From CBDCGJ01 sp965238305 (GTDB lineage: Bacteria > Pseudomonadota > Alphaproteobacteria > GCA-2731375): a stretch of DNA of 64,000 bases. The position numbers and the translations under genes are program-made. The notes under the pieces are model-generated. The model was not told the DNA's origin. It saw nothing but the letters and a program-made list of their open reading frames with translations, and did no database searches. Shown one piece after another: positions 34,363 through 44,008 of the stretch; the first letter of the stretch is position 1; each line of letters starts with the position of its first letter. The stretch is taken from contig CBDEHK010000001.1 in NCBI GenBank assembly GCA_965238305.1, positions 2,418,001 to 2,482,000 of the forward strand. Direction: 5' to 3'.

Positions 34363-35610
34363 ATGATTGAAGGCGAATTAATTGGGGCAATCAATACGCT
34401 TATGAATCAGGCACGCAGTGAGATTGAAATTGACTATGGCAATTTTGACTATGGCGATCCGATCGCCCGCTGGTTGGTGGAAGACGCCTGGCAGATCAAT
34501 GAGACCGGGGAGTTTGTGGGCGCAATAGCGCAGCGACTTTGCGATGCGGGCATTCCGCTTTATCGTCTGAGTTTCCTACGCCGGGTCTTGCATCCTGATT
34601 TGCTTGGACGGGCCTGGTTTTGGCGTCGGGGTCAGCCGATGACATCGCAATCTGCCGACCGCAGCGTGATAGAGACGTCTGAATACCAAGATAACCCGCT
34701 ACCGGAAGTATTCGATCAGGGTAAAACTATCCGTGTGCGGATCGAACGACTGGCTGAAGAGGATATTTCCTATCCGATATTAAAGGTGCTGATGGACGAA
34801 GGGGTAACAGATTATATTGCCTTGCCAGTGGTTTATTCCGACGGCCACATCGACGCCTTGACCGTTGCTTCAGATCGGCCAGGGGGGTTCTCGCGGCAGG
34901 ATTTGGATCGCATGTTTGCGCTGCAGCGTTTGTTTGCACGGATAGCGGAAAATCTCAGTCTAAGGATATTAGCGAGCAATTTGCTGGATGTTTATGTCGG
35001 GCAAGAGGCCGGTGAACAAATCATGGACGGGCGGATCACCCGCGGTGACAGTCAATCTATCCATGCCGTAATTTGGCTCAGCGATTTGCGTGGATTTACG
35101 CCCTTATCGGATCAGCTTTCTCGGGAGGAGCTGGTTGATTTGTTGAACGAATATTTCGATTGCATGGCGACCGCGGTGCGGGAACGGGGTGGTGAGATTA
35201 TCAAATTCATCGGTGATGCGATGCTGGCAATATTTCGCGTTGATAACTTGAAGGATTTGTCGATCATTTGTGCGCAAGCAGCGGATGCAGCTGAATATTC
35301 TATTGCTGCCATGGATAAAAATAATCAGTCAAGAATTGGTGAGGGAAAGTCGATTGCCGATGTAGGTATTGCGATTCATGAGGGAGAAGTTATGTTCGGT
35401 AACATAGGTGCAGCGGGCCGTTTGGACTTTACCGTGATCGGCCCGGCAGTCAATCAAGTGGCACGCGTCGAATCGCTTTGCCGAGACCTGGACGAACGAA
35501 TTCTGATGACGGATGAAATCGCCAGACATATTCCCGGAAGAACACGTGATCTCGGTGAATATGCCCTGAAAGGTGTTGCAGACAACCAAAGGATATATGC
35601 GTTGATTTGA
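34363..35610 (+). CDS. Class III adenylate/guanylate cyclase with N-terminal sensory region
   Basis: A 415-residue soluble protein. Residues about 1-240 form a sensory/GAF-like region (AQRLCDAGIPLYRLSFLRRVLHP split, PVVYSDGHIDALTVASDRPGG). The C-terminal about 170 residues are a class III cyclase catalytic domain, with metal Asp in WLSDLRGFTPLSD and in IKFIGDAMLAIF, and GNIGAAGRLDFTVIGPAVNQVAR. It makes cAMP (or cGMP). A start at 34363 is preferred over 34204 by domain length. The stop overlaps the HPt gene start (TGATG). Confidence 0.85.
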   Translation: MIEGELIGAINTLMNQARSEIEIDYGNFDYGDPIARWLVEDAWQINETGEFVGAIAQRLCDAGIPLYRLSFLRRVLHPDLLGRAWFWRRGQPMTSQSADRSVIETSEYQDNPLPEVFDQGKTIRVRIERLAEEDISYPILKVLMDEGVTDYIALPVVYSDGHIDALTVASDRPGGFSRQDLDRMFALQRLFARIAENLSLRILASNLLDVYVGQEAGEQIMDGRITRGDSQSIHAVIWLSDLRGFTPLSDQLSREELVDLLNEYFDCMATAVRERGGEIIKFIGDAMLAIFRVDNLKDLSIICAQAADAAEYSIAAMDKNNQSRIGEGKSIADVGIAIHEGEVMFGNIGAAGRLDFTVIGPAVNQVARVESLCRDLDERILMTDEIARHIPGRTRDLGEYALKGVADNQRIYALI

Positions 35611-35972
35611 TGAAACACGATAATTCAGATTATCCGGCTTTGGACGTTGACCATTTACGCCGCTTCACCGGTGGCGATCATGGCTTGGAGCAAGAAATTT
35701 TTGATCTGTTTCTTAAAAATGGCGAACGTTACTTGCAATCGATCTCGCAGTCCAACAGCGCCGATGCGCGTCGCATCGCTGCCCATTCGTTGAAAGGATC
35801 GGCCCGCGGAATTGGCGCCATGCAAGTCGAAATGGCGGCTGAGCGTATGGAAGAATTGGCGGGTGCCGCCGAAGTTGAGCGCAATCGACCCTTCGCCGAA
35901 TTACAAAGAACTTTTATGCAAGTCCGCGAAGCTTTGGCGGCACATCTATTAGCCATGGACGAGGCGGATTAA
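35610..35972 (+). CDS. HPt (histidine phosphotransfer) domain protein
   Basis: A 120-residue single HPt domain. The phosphoacceptor His lies in IAAHSLKGSARGIGAMQV, the hallmark H-S-L-K-G-S. It relays phosphoryl groups between a hybrid kinase and a receiver, neither of which is adjacent. Translation is coupled to the cyclase gene by a one-base overlap, suggesting phosphorelay input to cyclic-nucleotide signalling (inference). Confidence 0.87.
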   Translation: MKHDNSDYPALDVDHLRRFTGGDHGLEQEIFDLFLKNGERYLQSISQSNSADARRIAAHSLKGSARGIGAMQVEMAAERMEELAGAAEVERNRPFAELQRTFMQVREALAAHLLAMDEAD

Positions 35973-36019
35973 ATAACGCCGAATTAATTGAATTTTAGAC
36001 TGGGGTATAGGGGACATAA

Positions 36020-37192
36020 ATGGCTGTTTACAATCGCATTGCGAATTTTCACGACGAGATGGTCGAGTGGCGGCACGATATCCATTCCCACCCCGAAACC
36101 GCTTTTGAAGAAGTTCGTACGGCCGATGTCGTGGCGGAAAAGTTGGAAAGTTTTGGTATCGAAATTCATCGCGGCCTCGCCACGACCGGCGTTGTTGGTA
36201 CTTTAAAAAATGGCACATCGAACAAGAAGATCGGTTTACGTGCCGATATGGACGCCCTCGATCTGATGGAGCTGAATGAGTTTGACTATCGCAGCAAGAT
36301 CGATGGCAAAATGCATGCCTGCGGCCATGACGGCCATACAACAATGCTGCTGGGCGCCGCTAAATATCTCTCAGAAACCAGGAATTTTGACGGCACGATC
36401 TTTTTCATCTTCCAGCCGGCGGAAGAAAATGAAGCTGGTGGCCGGGTCATGGTGGAAGATGGCTTATTCAAGCTATTCCCGGCAGATTCGGTCTATGGTT
36501 TACACAATATACCCGGTATTCCGGTTGGCCAGGCTGCGGTCGAGGCCGGACCGATGATGGCGTCGGCAGATTTTTTCTATATTACCGTGACCGGCGTTGG
36601 CGCTCATGGCGCCTATCCTCATAACGGCGTCGATCCGATTTTGGTGGCTTCTGAAATCGTTATGGCGCTGCAGCGGATTGTCTCCCGTAGCACCGATCCA
36701 ATGAAACAGTCGGTTGTCAGTGTGACCCAGTTTAATTCTGGTTTCACCACTAATGTCATTCCTGAAACTGCGACGATTTCCGGCACCACACGGGCATTTC
36801 TACCGGAAATTCAGGACATGATCGAAAAAGAAATGGGCCGTATTGTTAGCGGTATCTGTGCCGCTCACGGTGCGACTTATGATTACAAATACGACCGTCG
36901 CTATCCACCGACGATCAATTCTGAAGCAGAGACCGTCATAGCTCGAAAAGCAGCGGTTCAGATATTGGGCGAAGAAGGCATTATGAAAAACCCGACGCCG
37001 ACTATGGGAGCAGAGGATTTTGCTTGGATGCTGCTGGAGAAACCGGGCTGTTACATATGGCTCGGTAATGGTTCCGGCGCCGAAGGCGGCTGCGCAGTCC
37101 ACAACCCCAACTATGATTTCAACGATGAGATATTGTCGATGGGGGCCAGTTATTTTGCCCGCCTGGTCGAAAATGAACTCAGCACCGGGTGA
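36020..37192 (+). CDS. M20-family amidohydrolase (hippurate hydrolase / N-acyl-amino acid deacylase type)
   Basis: A 390-residue metallo-amidohydrolase. Typical blocks are WRHDIHSHPETAFEE, LRADMDALDLMELNEF, HACGHDGHTTMLLGAA, FQPAEENEAGGRVMV and the dimerisation domain starting FYITVTGVGAHGAYPH. It cleaves N-acyl amino acids or similar amides in the cytoplasm. The ribosome-binding site AGGGGAC is upstream. It lies on the same strand as the cyclase/HPt pair and the MBL gene but with gaps, so co-transcription is uncertain. Confidence 0.92.
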   Translation: MAVYNRIANFHDEMVEWRHDIHSHPETAFEEVRTADVVAEKLESFGIEIHRGLATTGVVGTLKNGTSNKKIGLRADMDALDLMELNEFDYRSKIDGKMHACGHDGHTTMLLGAAKYLSETRNFDGTIFFIFQPAEENEAGGRVMVEDGLFKLFPADSVYGLHNIPGIPVGQAAVEAGPMMASADFFYITVTGVGAHGAYPHNGVDPILVASEIVMALQRIVSRSTDPMKQSVVSVTQFNSGFTTNVIPETATISGTTRAFLPEIQDMIEKEMGRIVSGICAAHGATYDYKYDRRYPPTINSEAETVIARKAAVQILGEEGIMKNPTPTMGAEDFAWMLLEKPGCYIWLGNGSGAEGGCAVHNPNYDFNDEILSMGASYFARLVENELSTG

Positions 37193-37323
37193 TCGAAACT
37201 TGATATGTTTTTTGACTATCCGCTCGTTTCTCGACATGCTCCGAATAATGGGTTGAATTGACACATTTCTTGCCCACTTGAACTAAAGGGACATCGACGG
37301 TTTTACCGGCGAGGTGTGCGACG

Positions 37324-38154
37324 ATGAGTTTCAAAATCAAATTTTGGGGTGTGCGAGGCAGTATCGCTTGTCCGTCGTCGAAATATGTCATGTATGGCGG
37401 CAATACCAGTTGTGTTGAGGTCGCTTGCGGGGGAACCCGAGTAATTCTCGACGCCGGCACGGGCATGCGCAATCTTGGCCACTGGTTGATGCGCAAACAT
37501 AATCAGCATATTCACATTCTGATGTCCCACACCCATTGGGACCACATTAACGGTTTTCCCTTTTTTGCACCGGCTTTTCGTGAAAATCGCAGCTTCACCA
37601 TCATGGCTGGCCATATGCATGACAAAGACATGGGAATTCGTGACATCTTTGAAGGTCAAATGACGCAACCAACCTTTCCGGTTCCGCTGGACGCGATGAA
37701 AGCGAAACTGGAATTTGAAGACTTTGCCGCCGGCGACAATTTCAATATTGATCAGACCATAAAAGTGAGCACGACAGGCTTAAACCATCCTGATAACGCG
37801 ACTGGTTATCGATTTGAATTTAAAAACAAAATCTTTTGTTATGTAACAGACACAGAACATGTTCCGGGCACTTTGGATGAGAATATTCTCGCCCTCATTG
37901 AAGGTGCCGATGTGGTCGCCTACGATTGTACCTATACGGATCGGGAGTTTGTATCAAGGGCCGGCTGGGGCCATTCGACTTGGCAAGAAGGAGTGCGTCT
38001 GTGCCGCGCCGCAAAGGCCAAGAAATTAGCCATATTCCATCACGATCCTGATCACGAAGATATGTTTATGCAAAATTTAGAGGCTGAGGCACGTTCGGAA
38101 TGGGCCGGTACTTTCGTCGCGCGGGAAAATATGCAATTACAATTGGTACCTTAA
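37324..38154 (+). CDS. MBL-fold metallo-hydrolase
   Basis: A 276-residue metallo-beta-lactamase-fold hydrolase. The metal motif HxHxDH is in MSHTHWDHINGFPFF, later ligands lie in TGLNHPDNATGYRF and TDTEHVPG, and the end carries AIFHHDPDHEDMF. The FWGVRGSIACPSSKYVMYGG opening is typical of the cyclic-phosphodiesterase/RNase Z-like branch, which includes cAMP phosphodiesterase-like proteins. That role is tempting next to a cyclase but not proven. Confidence 0.87.
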   Translation: MSFKIKFWGVRGSIACPSSKYVMYGGNTSCVEVACGGTRVILDAGTGMRNLGHWLMRKHNQHIHILMSHTHWDHINGFPFFAPAFRENRSFTIMAGHMHDKDMGIRDIFEGQMTQPTFPVPLDAMKAKLEFEDFAAGDNFNIDQTIKVSTTGLNHPDNATGYRFEFKNKIFCYVTDTEHVPGTLDENILALIEGADVVAYDCTYTDREFVSRAGWGHSTWQEGVRLCRAAKAKKLAIFHHDPDHEDMFMQNLEAEARSEWAGTFVARENMQLQLVP

Positions 38155-38181
38155 TTGAGTGGAAATATTTTAGGTATTTAG

Positions 38182-38601
38182 ATGACAAATTGTGACCTTC
38201 CGGCGGCCCTGAGTGAATTGGCACCTTCCGTTGATGCGTTATCTGGGCACGATATTTCTGCGATCATATCTTCAATGTCGCAACCGGTCGTCGGCGAACT
38301 GAAAATCGCCAGCGATCCGGCTCTATTCCTTTGGTTACGATACGCAGAAGATACATTTTGGCAACCGATCCGGCTGATGCTGAAGAATCACGGCGAAAGA
38401 AGCCGTGGTTTGCCGGAAAAAAAGGTCAATGTTGAGAAGATGTGTGCGTGGTGTTCTGAATTCTGTACACAGCGCTGGGTTGTTGAAAATCGTTCCATCA
38501 CGCTTGATGATAATCGCGATTATGGCGCGACGTTTTGGTTTGAAAATGGTCGCGATGCTTATGATTTTACACTAAAATGGGTTCCATTTAAATGCACTTG
38601 A
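38182..38601 (+). CDS. Hypothetical protein
   Basis: A 139-residue soluble protein that I do not recognise. It has a Cys cluster, MCAWCSEFCTQRW, and ends YDFTLKWVPFKCT. The C-x2-C-x3-C spacing might bind a metal, but with no other clear motif this is speculation. It starts 27 bases after the MBL gene and overlaps the next gene by 10 bases, so it is probably translated with that exported FG-GAP-like protein. Confidence 0.7.
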   Translation: MTNCDLPAALSELAPSVDALSGHDISAIISSMSQPVVGELKIASDPALFLWLRYAEDTFWQPIRLMLKNHGERSRGLPEKKVNVEKMCAWCSEFCTQRWVVENRSITLDDNRDYGATFWFENGRDAYDFTLKWVPFKCT

Positions 38602-39614
38602 TCGGTCGCAAGATCGCCATGGCAGTTCTGTTCACCGCGACTATGATTGCGGTGCCAGCTAAGTCGCTGGAACTCGATCGTCTGCGGATCGCCAACGGCG
38701 GCAAGGAAATTTTCCAAGACGGGCATAAAATTATCCTGCGGGATAATTATGGTCATTTTCATCGGCTCTTCCTTCGTGATGGCAATTTGAAAGCCGACAA
38801 ATTACGTGATTACACGCGCACCGTCGCAAAACTGCCCGATAATGCGCTACCCGATGGCGTGATGAGCGAAGGGGGCGTGAATATATCACGTGCCTGGCTG
38901 ACCGATCCGACAAAACGTTATGATCATGGAATTCTAGGCGACAAGGTCGAAGCTGGCGGCTTGGTCGTCGAAACCATCACAGGCGCTCATCTTGCCTTGA
39001 AACTTCCAAAAAGTTCAGTATTTGAAGATCGCCAGGCTCGGATTTGGGATGTGGACGGGGACGATAAAGACGAAGTCGTTGTGGTTCGCTCCGACCAAAA
39101 AAAGGGTGCGGCATTGTCCGTGATCGGTTTGCAGGACAACAAACTCCGTATCATTGCCGAAACACCACCGATCGGGACCAGCCATCGCTGGCTCAATCCC
39201 GTCGGTGCCGGTGATTTCGACGGCGATGGGAATATTGAGGTGGCCTATGTCGAGACACCGCACATTGGTGGTATTCTTACGGTTTTTCGGCTGCAGGACG
39301 GACAGTTCAGCCAGATCTATCGCGAAAGCGGCTTTTCCAATCACGCCATGGGCAGCCGGGAACAGGGCTTGTCGACCGTACTTGATGTCGGAGAAGATGG
39401 CGCGGTGGAGATGTTGATTCCGGATTCCCGTCGGCGTCGTTTGCGTTTGGTCAGTTTCAAGGGGGGCCGGTTTGCGGAGCTGGCGACAGTGGCGATTCCA
39501 GGCCGGATCGATTCCTCATTCTACCCGCTTTCAGCGATGGAGCGGGTCCAAGCAATCGTGTTTTTGACCTCGAACGGTGATCTCTTGGTGGTGAAAATCG
39601 ATGAAAATTACTGA
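38592..39614 (+). CDS. Exported FG-GAP/VCBS-repeat-like protein
   Basis: A 340-residue protein with a signal peptide (hydrophobic, ending near PAKSLE). The body has beta-propeller-like repeats carrying calcium-type loops DVDGDDKDEVVVV and DFDGDGNIEVAYV, as in FG-GAP/VCBS repeat proteins. These loops (D-x-D-G-D/N) coordinate Ca2+ in integrin-like propellers. It is probably periplasmic or surface-attached; the partner is unknown. It overlaps the upstream gene by 10 bases. Confidence 0.75.
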   Translation: MHLIGRKIAMAVLFTATMIAVPAKSLELDRLRIANGGKEIFQDGHKIILRDNYGHFHRLFLRDGNLKADKLRDYTRTVAKLPDNALPDGVMSEGGVNISRAWLTDPTKRYDHGILGDKVEAGGLVVETITGAHLALKLPKSSVFEDRQARIWDVDGDDKDEVVVVRSDQKKGAALSVIGLQDNKLRIIAETPPIGTSHRWLNPVGAGDFDGDGNIEVAYVETPHIGGILTVFRLQDGQFSQIYRESGFSNHAMGSREQGLSTVLDVGEDGAVEMLIPDSRRRRLRLVSFKGGRFAELATVAIPGRIDSSFYPLSAMERVQAIVFLTSNGDLLVVKIDENY

Positions 39615-39761
39615 AAATGATCCAATTTGACAGGTGTTGGTATAATTTCTGGTGACAGATTAAGTATGGCGCCTATGATTATTTCGGCGTACAAGATTTT
39701 CAATTCGAGTAACCTTTCCTAAGGCCCTGATGGCTAAAACAATGATACGGAAAAATTGACG

Positions 39762-41633
39762 ATGACGACGAGTACAGCGCAACCGATCGACCCCGTCGAT
39801 CAAGATCGCGAAGAAGTAGAATCCGTTGTCGTTCGCTTTGCGGGCGATTCTGGAGATGGCATTCAGATCACTGGCGGGCAGTTTACCCTGGCAACCGCGT
39901 TGGAAGGCAACGACTTAGTGACCTTCCCGGATTTCCCGGCAGAAATTCGTGCCCCCATCGGCACAACCTATGGCGTTTCCGCCTATCAGATTAATTTCGG
40001 CGCCCGCTCGATTAAAACCGCCGGCGATCGGCCAGATGTTCTGGTGGCTATGAATCCTGCGGCACTTAAGGTCAATTTGGAAGACTTAGTGCCCGGCGGC
40101 ATGGTCATTGCCGACAAAACGACCTTTTCCAAGCGGAACCTGAAAAAAGCCGGCTATGAAGAGAACCCACTCGAAGATAATAGCCTGAATGGTTACCGGG
40201 TCATTCCGATTGAGCTTTCCACGATGACGGTGGAAGCGGTGAAGGAATTGGGTCTTACACCTAAAGAGCAATTGCGTTGCAAAAATTTTTGGACCTTGGG
40301 GCTGGTTTTTTGGCTTTATGGCCGCTCCCGCAAAGCGACAGTCGATTGGCTGCAGGAAAAATTTGCCAAGAAACCGATTTATGCGGAAGCCAATATCGCG
40401 GCCCTCAATGCTGGCCATGCTTTTGGTGAAACAGCGGAATTAGGCGATATTCATCCATATCGGGTCAAACGGGCGACGATTTCCGCAGGGCTTTATCGGA
40501 CGGTAACCGGCGGCGAGGCTTTGGCCTATGGTTTGGCAGCAGGCACGAAATTCGCTGATCTAAAGATGATGTTTGCGTCCTATCCGATCACACCGGCTTC
40601 GCCTTTGTTGCATTATCTGGCGGGGATGAAACAATTCAATATCGTGACATTCCAGGCCGAAGACGAAATTGCGGCGGCTTGTGCAGCGATCGGCGGCTCT
40701 TACGCCGGATCCCTTGGCGTGACCTCTAGTTCTGGTCCGGGTATCGCCCTGAAAGGTGAAGCCATCGGTTTGGCGGTCGCAACCGAACTGCCATTGATAA
40801 TCGTCAATTCGCAGCGCGCCGGCCCGTCAACCGGTCTGCCGACAAAAACTGAGCAATCGGATCTTTATCAAGCGGTATTTGGCCGCAATGCAGATTCGTC
40901 GTTGGTTGTACTAGCGACCCGTTCCCCGTCCGATTGTTTTGAAGTTGGTATCGAAGCGGTGCGTTTGGCAACAAAATATATGACGCCGGTGATGATCTTG
41001 ACGGACGGCTATATTACCAACGCTTCGGAGCCGTGGTTGATTCCTGATATGAACGATTATCAAAGTTTCCCGGTTGCTTTCCGCACGGAGCCGGAAGGGT
41101 TTGAGCCGTTTATGCGTGATCCGGATACCCTGGCCCGGCCTTGGGTAAAACCTGGCACACCCGACCTTCAGCATCGCATCGGTGGCATTGAACGCGCCGA
41201 CGGATCCGGCAATATCTCCTATGAAGCGAACAATCACCAGCGTATGACCGACCTTCGCAAAGCCAAGATCGACAATATCGCTAGCGATATTCCGGCTCAG
41301 TCGGTTGAGCAGGGTCCGGATAGCGGCAAGCTTGCCATCGTCGGTTGGGGTTCAACCTATGGCCCGATCAGCCGTGGTGTAGCCAATATGCGGGATCAAG
41401 GTTATGACGTTTCCCACATTCATTTAGGCAACATCTGGCCTTTGCCGGCGAATTTGGCTGACTTATTACACGGCTTCGAGCAGGTGATCGTGCCGGAAAT
41501 GAACACCGGGCAGTTAGTAACGTTATTACGAGCCGAATATCTGGTGCCTGCAGAAGGCGTCAGCAAAGTTAATGGACAACCGTTTAAGATTAGTGAAATC
41601 GAAGCGGCCATCCGAAGCAAGATGGAGGGTTGA
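39762..41633 (+). CDS. korA: 2-oxoacid:ferredoxin oxidoreductase, alpha subunit (gamma-alpha fusion)
   Basis: A 623-residue KorA-type subunit. The N-terminal gamma domain opens RFAGDSGDGIQITGGQFTLA and the alpha/pyrimidine domain starts near LAYGLAAGTKFADLKMMFAS with the YPITPASPLLHYLA block. It oxidises 2-oxoglutarate (or a similar 2-oxoacid) to acyl-CoA with ferredoxin. An ATG at 39762 was preferred to a TTG six bases earlier. It is followed at once by korB. A 2-oxoglutarate versus pyruvate preference cannot be read with certainty. Confidence 0.92.
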   Translation: MTTSTAQPIDPVDQDREEVESVVVRFAGDSGDGIQITGGQFTLATALEGNDLVTFPDFPAEIRAPIGTTYGVSAYQINFGARSIKTAGDRPDVLVAMNPAALKVNLEDLVPGGMVIADKTTFSKRNLKKAGYEENPLEDNSLNGYRVIPIELSTMTVEAVKELGLTPKEQLRCKNFWTLGLVFWLYGRSRKATVDWLQEKFAKKPIYAEANIAALNAGHAFGETAELGDIHPYRVKRATISAGLYRTVTGGEALAYGLAAGTKFADLKMMFASYPITPASPLLHYLAGMKQFNIVTFQAEDEIAAACAAIGGSYAGSLGVTSSSGPGIALKGEAIGLAVATELPLIIVNSQRAGPSTGLPTKTEQSDLYQAVFGRNADSSLVVLATRSPSDCFEVGIEAVRLATKYMTPVMILTDGYITNASEPWLIPDMNDYQSFPVAFRTEPEGFEPFMRDPDTLARPWVKPGTPDLQHRIGGIERADGSGNISYEANNHQRMTDLRKAKIDNIASDIPAQSVEQGPDSGKLAIVGWGSTYGPISRGVANMRDQGYDVSHIHLGNIWPLPANLADLLHGFEQVIVPEMNTGQLVTLLRAEYLVPAEGVSKVNGQPFKISEIEAAIRSKMEG

Positions 41634-41635
41634 TG

Positions 41636-42652
41636 ATGAACGCGCCCACAAGTTTAAAAGCAAAAGATTTTGCTTCCGATCAGGAAGTACGTTGGTGCCC
41701 CGGTTGTGGCGATTACGCGATTTTAAAAGGGGTCCAGAAAACCCTGGCTGATATAGGCGCCGATCCGGCGAAGACGGTATTCGTTTCCGGTATCGGCTGT
41801 TCCTCGCGTTTTCCATATTATATGGAAACTTATGGCTTTCACACTATTCACGGTCGCGCGCCGGCTTTTGCGACGGGGATCAAATTAGCCAATCCGGATC
41901 TCGATGTCTGGCTCGTCACGGGCGATGGAGATGGGTTGTCGATTGGTGGCAATCATATGCTGCATGTTTTACGTCGTAACGTGAATGTGCAGATCATGCT
42001 GTTTAACAACGAGATTTATGGTCTGACCAAAGGGCAATATTCGCCGACCTCGCGGATTGGCACTCTTTCGCCCTCGACACCCATGGGCTCGGTCGATCAG
42101 CCATTGTCGCCGGTACGGTTTGCGCTTGGTGCTGGCGCAGGTTTTGTGGCCCGCGCGATTGACACGGCGTTGCCGCATCTCACGGGCGTACTTACGCGCG
42201 CGCAAACTCACCGCGGGGCGTCATTCGTCGAGATCTTCCAGAATTGCCCCGTTTATAATGATAATGTGTTCGCTGACTTCACGAAAAAAGATGTCGCCAA
42301 AGCCCGCCAACTGCATCTTGAGCATGGCCAGGCGATGTTGTTTGGTGACGAGGGCAATATGGGCCTGCGCCAAAAACCGGGCGCTTATGAGTTGGAGGTT
42401 GTCACTGTTGGGAACAACGGCATCACCGAAGATGACGTAATGGTGCATGATGAAACAAACCCAGTATTGGCTGGTATGCTAGCAAGTGTTTCGGGGCCTG
42501 ACTTCCCAGTGCCAATTGGGGTGATATACTGCAATCCCGGCAATACTTTTGACGACAGCATGGTGGAGCAAATCCAACAAGCCAAGGACAAGGCGAAAAC
42601 AACCGATCTGAACGAAATATTGCGGACCGCGAATACCTGGACAGTCGAATAG
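41636..42652 (+). CDS. korB: 2-oxoacid:ferredoxin oxidoreductase, beta subunit
   Basis: A 338-residue ThDP subunit. WCPGCGDYAIL and GIGCSSRFPYY hold Cys of the iron-sulfur site. The ThDP/Mg motif is VTGDGDGLSIGGNH, followed by NNEIYGLTKGQ. ATG 41636 has GGAGGG at good spacing; ATG 41633 overlaps the korA stop. It is the partner of KorA. FprA, 24 bases downstream, may recycle the reduced ferredoxin to NADPH. Confidence 0.93.
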   Translation: MNAPTSLKAKDFASDQEVRWCPGCGDYAILKGVQKTLADIGADPAKTVFVSGIGCSSRFPYYMETYGFHTIHGRAPAFATGIKLANPDLDVWLVTGDGDGLSIGGNHMLHVLRRNVNVQIMLFNNEIYGLTKGQYSPTSRIGTLSPSTPMGSVDQPLSPVRFALGAGAGFVARAIDTALPHLTGVLTRAQTHRGASFVEIFQNCPVYNDNVFADFTKKDVAKARQLHLEHGQAMLFGDEGNMGLRQKPGAYELEVVTVGNNGITEDDVMVHDETNPVLAGMLASVSGPDFPVPIGVIYCNPGNTFDDSMVEQIQQAKDKAKTTDLNEILRTANTWTVE

Positions 42653-42676
42653 TTTTGTAAAGTGAGTTTTTAGGGC

Positions 42677-43978
42677 ATGACGATTAGTGTTGCGATTATC
42701 GGTTCCGGTCCAAGTGCGTTCTATACCGCTGAAGCGTTGATCCGGGATGATGTAGATTGTCAAATCGACATCATAGAGCGTCTGCCGGCGCCTTTCGGGC
42801 TGATCCGTTATGGCGTCGCTCCAGATCATCAAACCACTAAAAATGTCATTCGCAATTATGGTAAAACCGCGCAGCATGAACGCGTAAATTTCTATGGCAA
42901 TGTCGAAGTGGGTAAAGATGTTTCGCTCGACAAATTGCGGGAAATCTATGACGCGGTTGTCCTAGCAGTAGGGGCGCCGAACGACAATCCGCTATCCATA
43001 CCCGGCGCCGACAAAACCGGGGTCATCGGTTCCGCCGCGCTGGTTGGGTGGTATAATGGCCACCCGGATTTTCGTGATCTCAATCCTAATTTGGATACGG
43101 AAGCAATTACCGTCATCGGCAACGGCAATGTTGCTTTGGATATTGCCCGGGTATTCTCGAAAAATCAGGAAGAACTCAAAGGCAGCGATATTTCATACCT
43201 CGCCGCCGAAGCCCTGGCGAAATCGAAGATCAAGGACATTTATGTTTTTGGCCGCCGCGGCCCAGTCGAATGCAAATTCACCAATGTCGAATTGCGGGAG
43301 ATGAATGAACTGGCGGTTTGTGCGCCCGTCGTCGATGGGGCGCAGTTACCGAGTGAAGTTGGTGACCTAGGCGATAAACGCGAACAACGGCTAAAAGACC
43401 GTAACCTCGAAACTTTCAAAAGTTTCCTCGCCAGCGACCCTGATGGCAAAGAACGACGGGTCCATTTCGTTTTTTATGCGTCTCCCATTGAGATACTAGG
43501 CGATAGCGAAGTCGAGGGCCTGCGCCTGGAAAAAACAGAAGTTATCGATGGTCGGGCCGTCGGTACCGGCGAAACATTTGATATTGCTTGCGGCTTGGTG
43601 ACGCCGGCAATCGGCTATCGCTCCGAGGCGATTGTGGGTGTTCCGTTCAACAATGACTGGGGCATTTCCATCAATGACGAAGGCCGTGTCGAAGATGGAC
43701 TATATGCCGTTGGTTGGATAAAACGCGGCCCAACCGGGGTAATCGCGTCCAATCGTCCGGATGGCAAGCAGACGGCAGCCTATATTCAAAGCGACATCGT
43801 GGCAGCCGGTAAGCCCGGTCGCGCCGCCTTGGAGGAAATATTGACGGCGACCGGGATAACGGTCGTCTCTTTTGCCGATTGGCAGAAAATTGATGCCTTA
43901 GAAATCAAGAAAGCCGACGACCCCGCGCCACGCCGAAAATTCATCACGGTGCAGGAAATGCTCAACGTCCTGGCCTGA
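42677..43978 (+). CDS. fprA: Ferredoxin-NADP+ reductase, adrenodoxin-reductase type (FprA)
   Basis: A 433-residue flavoprotein. The FAD motif is AIIGSGPSAFYTAEAL, followed by LPAPFGLIRYGVAPDHQTTKNV. The NADP motif is VIGNGNVALDIARV, and the C-terminal block is VGWIKRGPTGVIASNRPDG. It transfers electrons between NADPH and ferredoxin. Next to korAB it probably turns reduced ferredoxin into NADPH, or supplies electrons to the small ferredoxin and P450 at 2.4-3.8 kb. AGGG is upstream of the ATG. Confidence 0.92.
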   Translation: MTISVAIIGSGPSAFYTAEALIRDDVDCQIDIIERLPAPFGLIRYGVAPDHQTTKNVIRNYGKTAQHERVNFYGNVEVGKDVSLDKLREIYDAVVLAVGAPNDNPLSIPGADKTGVIGSAALVGWYNGHPDFRDLNPNLDTEAITVIGNGNVALDIARVFSKNQEELKGSDISYLAAEALAKSKIKDIYVFGRRGPVECKFTNVELREMNELAVCAPVVDGAQLPSEVGDLGDKREQRLKDRNLETFKSFLASDPDGKERRVHFVFYASPIEILGDSEVEGLRLEKTEVIDGRAVGTGETFDIACGLVTPAIGYRSEAIVGVPFNNDWGISINDEGRVEDGLYAVGWIKRGPTGVIASNRPDGKQTAAYIQSDIVAAGKPGRAALEEILTATGITVVSFADWQKIDALEIKKADDPAPRRKFITVQEMLNVLA

Positions 43979-44008
43979 ACAAGAAAATCGTTGTTGACGA
44001 TCACCTGT

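Noticed and set aside
39628..39650. TTGACA followed by TATAAT upstream of korA
   Set aside because: The two boxes are only eight bases apart, far short of the about 17 needed for a sigma-70 promoter.
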